Source: Bacillota bacterium | GTDB taxonomy: Bacteria; Bacillota; Bacilli; Bacillales_B; DSM-18226 | Direction: 5' to 3' | Length of the DNA: 8,208 bases | Assembly (NCBI GenBank): GCA_021821235.1 | Contig: JAKACS010000118.1 | Location: 1 to 8,208 of the forward strand | Part shown: positions 5,575-8,208 of the stretch, piece by piece | Position numbering within the stretch: the stretch's first letter is position 1 | Layout: each line of letters starts with the position of its first letter | Translations under genes and position numbers: made by a program | The notes under the pieces: generated by a model | What the model saw: the letters and a program-made list of their open reading frames with translations, nothing else | Database searches by the model: none | What the model was told of the DNA's origin: nothing

Positions 5575-8208
5575 CTAGTAATTTAGTAACTTTGCTTTTT
5601 CCAGGAAGTTAGCGAGGATTTTGGCCATCTCGTTACGTTGTGTGCTGCCTGCTGCACCGAACTTGTCTGTTGCTTTTCCGTTTATAATTCCTGCTTGGTA
5701 CACTGATTCTACATCTGCTTTGGCCCAGTTGCCGATTGATCCAGCATCTGTAAAGTTTCTTAGTGTATTCGTTTTATCCAATGTTGAAAGGTCGTAGTTG
5801 ATGAATTCCAATTTCATCGCGCGACCGATCATTGCTGCTGCTTCTGTCCGGGTAATCTTTTCACCAGGAGCGAATGTTCCGTTGCCTTTTCCCTGGATAA
5901 TCCCATATTCAATTGCAGCCATCAATGCGTTGTTATCGTTGAACCACTCACTGCCGTTTACGTCCTTGAAGCGATCATCGTATTGCTCACCAGGCAGTCC
6001 CAGTGCACGTACCAGCAATGCAGTGAATTCCGCGCGAGTCAATTGCTGTGTGCTTCCAAATGTTCCGTCACCCTTACCTTTAATGATGTACTTGGATGCA
6101 AGAGCTTCGATGTACGGCTCTGCCCAGTCCATCCCATTATTAACGTCAGTGAAGGTCACATCGTTTTCAACAATTGTATAGGTTGAGTTAGTTAATGACT
6201 TAATCATTGCCTTATTGCCATCAAATAATGTAGGAACTGAACTGAAAGTACCATCTTCGTTCAGCTTCACAGCAACTGTTTTGGCAGTGTTGAAGCTTGT
6301 GTCACCAAGGATTTCGCGCTCTACATACGTGCTGAATTTTTTGATTTCTGTTTTCTTGTTGCTGGCTGCTGCTTCCACTGTGAAGTCGATCATCGCAGAT
6401 TTCATGTTCAGCTTGCTTTTATCGTCAGGCTTCACCACGTTCACGGATACTGTAATTTGAACGTCGCTTGCTGACACACCTAGCTTTTCAGCAATATCGT
6501 CCACATTTATTTCTGAAACAGGAAGGGTGTAGCTTGCATTTCCTGTAACAATTTCAACTGTTGCTTGCTGGCTTTTCTTGGCAGCTTCAATAAATAAGCT
6601 TATAGGAAGCTGTGCTTTCGCTTTTTCACCGGTAGCTGGATTTTCAAGTTTAACAGCTATGTTCGTTTTGTCAGCTGTAATCGCATGGACGACCTCAGCT
6701 ACTTTGTTAGCCATTACCTTCGTTATGACGTCGATCATGCCTGAAGGGTTCTTTTCTTTCACGACTTCTGCTGCACCTGCAGGAAGTTCGATTGTGTTAG
6801 GCTTTCCAGCTGGTGGGGCAGGAGGATTTGGGTTTCCATCGCCGTTGTCAGCAGGTGAATCTGTTGCTCTGCGGTCAAGCTTAATCACGATTGTGGTTAA
6901 TGGATCAATGGTTAATGTATCTCTTGATAAGCGGAAGCCGGATTTTTCTGATACAGGCTTTGCACCTGCTTCATCGCTGTCGACAAGCACTTTTCCGCCT
7001 GAAAAATTGTAATCACCAAGTGTTAACGAACGTGGCTGACTATCAGCGTTTACGAATACATAATAGTTGCCGGTATTGTCAGTCGATACATTTTCGTATG
7101 CGATGACAAGGTCATTATTCTGAATTTCAGGGAAATTAAGCAATGTTACGTTTTGGTCAACTAATTCCATGTCGCCGAGGCGGAAAGCGTTCGTTGACTT
7201 CCTTAGCTCAATCAAACCTTGTGTGAAGGCTTTTGTTGTGGTGTTCACTGCGTATTCTTCTTTGTTTGTAGCTTTTTGCCAATCAAACATATTGATTGCA
7301 TCGGAAGAATCATAAGAGTCATGGATAAAGTATCCAAATGATTTCCCTTGTTCATCCTTCAGTTCGTGGTACTTCTGGTCTGGAACGCCTTCCCCTTTCC
7401 ACTGCTTCGTTCTGCCATATTCCTGGCCAGCGTGAAGAAATGCTGTTCCTTGTGAGGTTAAAATTATTGAGTTTCCAAGACGAATTCGCTTATGGATTTC
7501 CAACTCATTTTCAGGTACTGCCGGATCTTTTTTAATGGATTGTACGATTACATCGTGAAGCGTCAAGTTATCATGCGCTGCGATGTACTGGACCATATCT
7601 CCCGGATCGTCATCAGCGGTATTGCCTGGCTGCCCTTTGATGTTGTTGAAAATGGTGTTGATGTCTCTTGCTCCGCCTGTGATGAAACGTGGCTCACCTT
7701 CAGAACCGAAGCCGGATTTCAATTCATTACGGATTTCGTCAGAGAATACACCGACATCATCTGTCTTGTCCATCCAATCCTGGTCAGCCCCCATTCCAGC
7801 TAATTCTGGCTCAGCGATGTGGCCTGCGAATGTTCTCCAGCCTTCTCCGAGGAATAATGCATCAGGATTCACATCCGCTGCTGCGTCATACGCATTTTGG
7901 ATGGAAGGATAGGTAGCGTCTCCCATCATATCAAAGCGCATACCGTCAATCTTGTATTCTTCGAACCAGTATTTCACTGAATCTACCATCAGCTTTTCAG
8001 CCATTGTATGGCTTGTTGCCAGGTTGTTTCCGAAGCCGCCAAGGAAGTTACCCTGAGCGTCCTTGAATGCATAGTAGTCAGGAACGATATCATTCAGCTG
8101 ACTAGCTTTGGCCATATGAGTGTAAACTACGTCGAGAACAACTCCCATACCAGCATCATGGATCGCATCAATCATCTGTTTCAGTTCTTTTACGCGCAGT
8201 TCAGGATT
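5575..8208 (-). CDS. pulA: Cell-surface pullulanase with C-terminal SLH domains (5'-partial)
   Basis: Hydrolyses alpha-1,6 branch linkages in pullulan, starch or glycogen outside the cell. The frame is open to the right edge: 11 codons precede the first ATG at 8175, so that ATG is internal and the N-terminus (signal peptide, probable carbohydrate-binding domains, YNWGYDP motif) lies outside. Numbering visible residues from the edge (877 in all), the GH13 regions are DVVYTH (26-31, region I), GMRFDMMG (nucleophile D93), FLGEGW (acid/base E122) and YIAAHDNLTLHD (transition-state Asp D213). The stretches GADQDWMDKTDDVGVFSD, FITGGARDINTIF and HAGQEYGRTKQ match the Gram-positive extracellular pullulanase type (streptococcal SpuA-like). 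A C-terminal beta-sandwich (about 356-445), a Pro-rich linker (about 447-471), an uncharacterised module (about 472-683) and three SLH repeats (about 686-739, 747-800, 819-871) follow. The SLH repeats should hold the enzyme on secondary cell wall polymer. Region I has Thr where Asn is usual. Function is firm; regulation cannot be judged because the promoter is not in the window. Confidence 0.92.
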   Translation of the reverse strand, partial: NPELRVKELKQMIDAIHDAGMGVVLDVVYTHMAKASQLNDIVPDYYAFKDAQGNFLGGFGNNLATSHTMAEKLMVDSVKYWFEEYKIDGMRFDMMGDATYPSIQNAYDAAADVNPDALFLGEGWRTFAGHIAEPELAGMGADQDWMDKTDDVGVFSDEIRNELKSGFGSEGEPRFITGGARDINTIFNNIKGQPGNTADDDPGDMVQYIAAHDNLTLHDVIVQSIKKDPAVPENELEIHKRIRLGNSIILTSQGTAFLHAGQEYGRTKQWKGEGVPDQKYHELKDEQGKSFGYFIHDSYDSSDAINMFDWQKATNKEEYAVNTTTKAFTQGLIELRKSTNAFRLGDMELVDQNVTLLNFPEIQNNDLVIAYENVSTDNTGNYYVFVNADSQPRSLTLGDYNFSGGKVLVDSDEAGAKPVSEKSGFRLSRDTLTIDPLTTIVIKLDRRATDSPADNGDGNPNPPAPPAGKPNTIELPAGAAEVVKEKNPSGMIDVITKVMANKVAEVVHAITADKTNIAVKLENPATGEKAKAQLPISLFIEAAKKSQQATVEIVTGNASYTLPVSEINVDDIAEKLGVSASDVQITVSVNVVKPDDKSKLNMKSAMIDFTVEAAASNKKTEIKKFSTYVEREILGDTSFNTAKTVAVKLNEDGTFSSVPTLFDGNKAMIKSLTNSTYTIVENDVTFTDVNNGMDWAEPYIEALASKYIIKGKGDGTFGSTQQLTRAEFTALLVRALGLPGEQYDDRFKDVNGSEWFNDNNALMAAIEYGIIQGKGNGTFAPGEKITRTEAAAMIGRAMKLEFINYDLSTLDKTNTLRNFTDAGSIGNWAKADVESVYQAGIINGKATDKFGAAGSTQRNEMAKILANFLEKAKLLNY

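Noticed and set aside
6578..7012. 144-codon + strand frame inside the pullulanase gene
   Set aside because: It is a shadow of the strongly supported minus-strand gene; the apparent hydrophobic stretches come from the complement of its Ala/Val/Lys-rich codons.
8173..8175. ATG at 8175 (minus strand) as the pullulanase start
   Set aside because: The frame stays open to the window edge, the codons before it (NPELRVKELKQ) match the usual pullulanase sequence, and starting here would remove half of the catalytic barrel.

Overview
The window reads as a chromosomal segment from a Gram-positive, low-to-moderate GC Bacillaceae-type bacterium. The basis is AT-leaning coding sequence, a strong AGGAGGGG ribosome binding site, S-layer homology (SLH) domains on two proteins, and a pullulanase of the Gram-positive extracellular type. 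The genus cannot be fixed from the sequence alone. There is no RNA gene, CRISPR array, transposase, integrase or phage gene.

Layout. Positions 1-3597 (+) carry the 3' part of a large secreted nuclease: two OB-fold units separated by a chitobiase-type C-terminal domain, then an endonuclease/exonuclease/phosphatase (EEP) domain, then an endonuclease I (His-Me finger) domain. Its 5' end and secretion signal lie outside the window. A perfect 11-bp-stem terminator follows at 3602-3633. Positions 3634-3894 are intergenic, with a probable extended -10 promoter, a G-rich ribosome binding site and, on the other strand, a weak candidate 24-codon ORF. Positions 3895-5358 (+) encode a complete 487-residue exported protein: signal peptide, three SLH repeats, a lytic-transglycosylase-like domain and a C-terminal SH3-like domain. 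Positions 5359-5574 are a convergent intergenic region with a hairpin that can terminate transcription from both sides. Positions 5575-8208 (-) carry the 3' part of a cell-surface pullulanase: GH13 catalytic core, Pro-rich linker, an uncharacterised module and three C-terminal SLH repeats. Its N-terminal part is beyond the right edge.

How the genes fit together. All three products are extracytoplasmic. The nuclease should degrade external nucleic acid, the pullulanase should debranch external alpha-glucans while held on the wall, and the SLH/transglycosylase protein probably cuts peptidoglycan while bound to secondary cell wall polymer. They are separate transcription units (terminators between them, the last pair convergent), so the link is shared location and perhaps nutrient scavenging, not one operon. 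I see no clear new defence or mobile system. The most unusual items are the two-nuclease fusion with its duplicated OB units, the SLH-transglycosylase-SH3 architecture, and the uncharacterised module in the pullulanase stalk.
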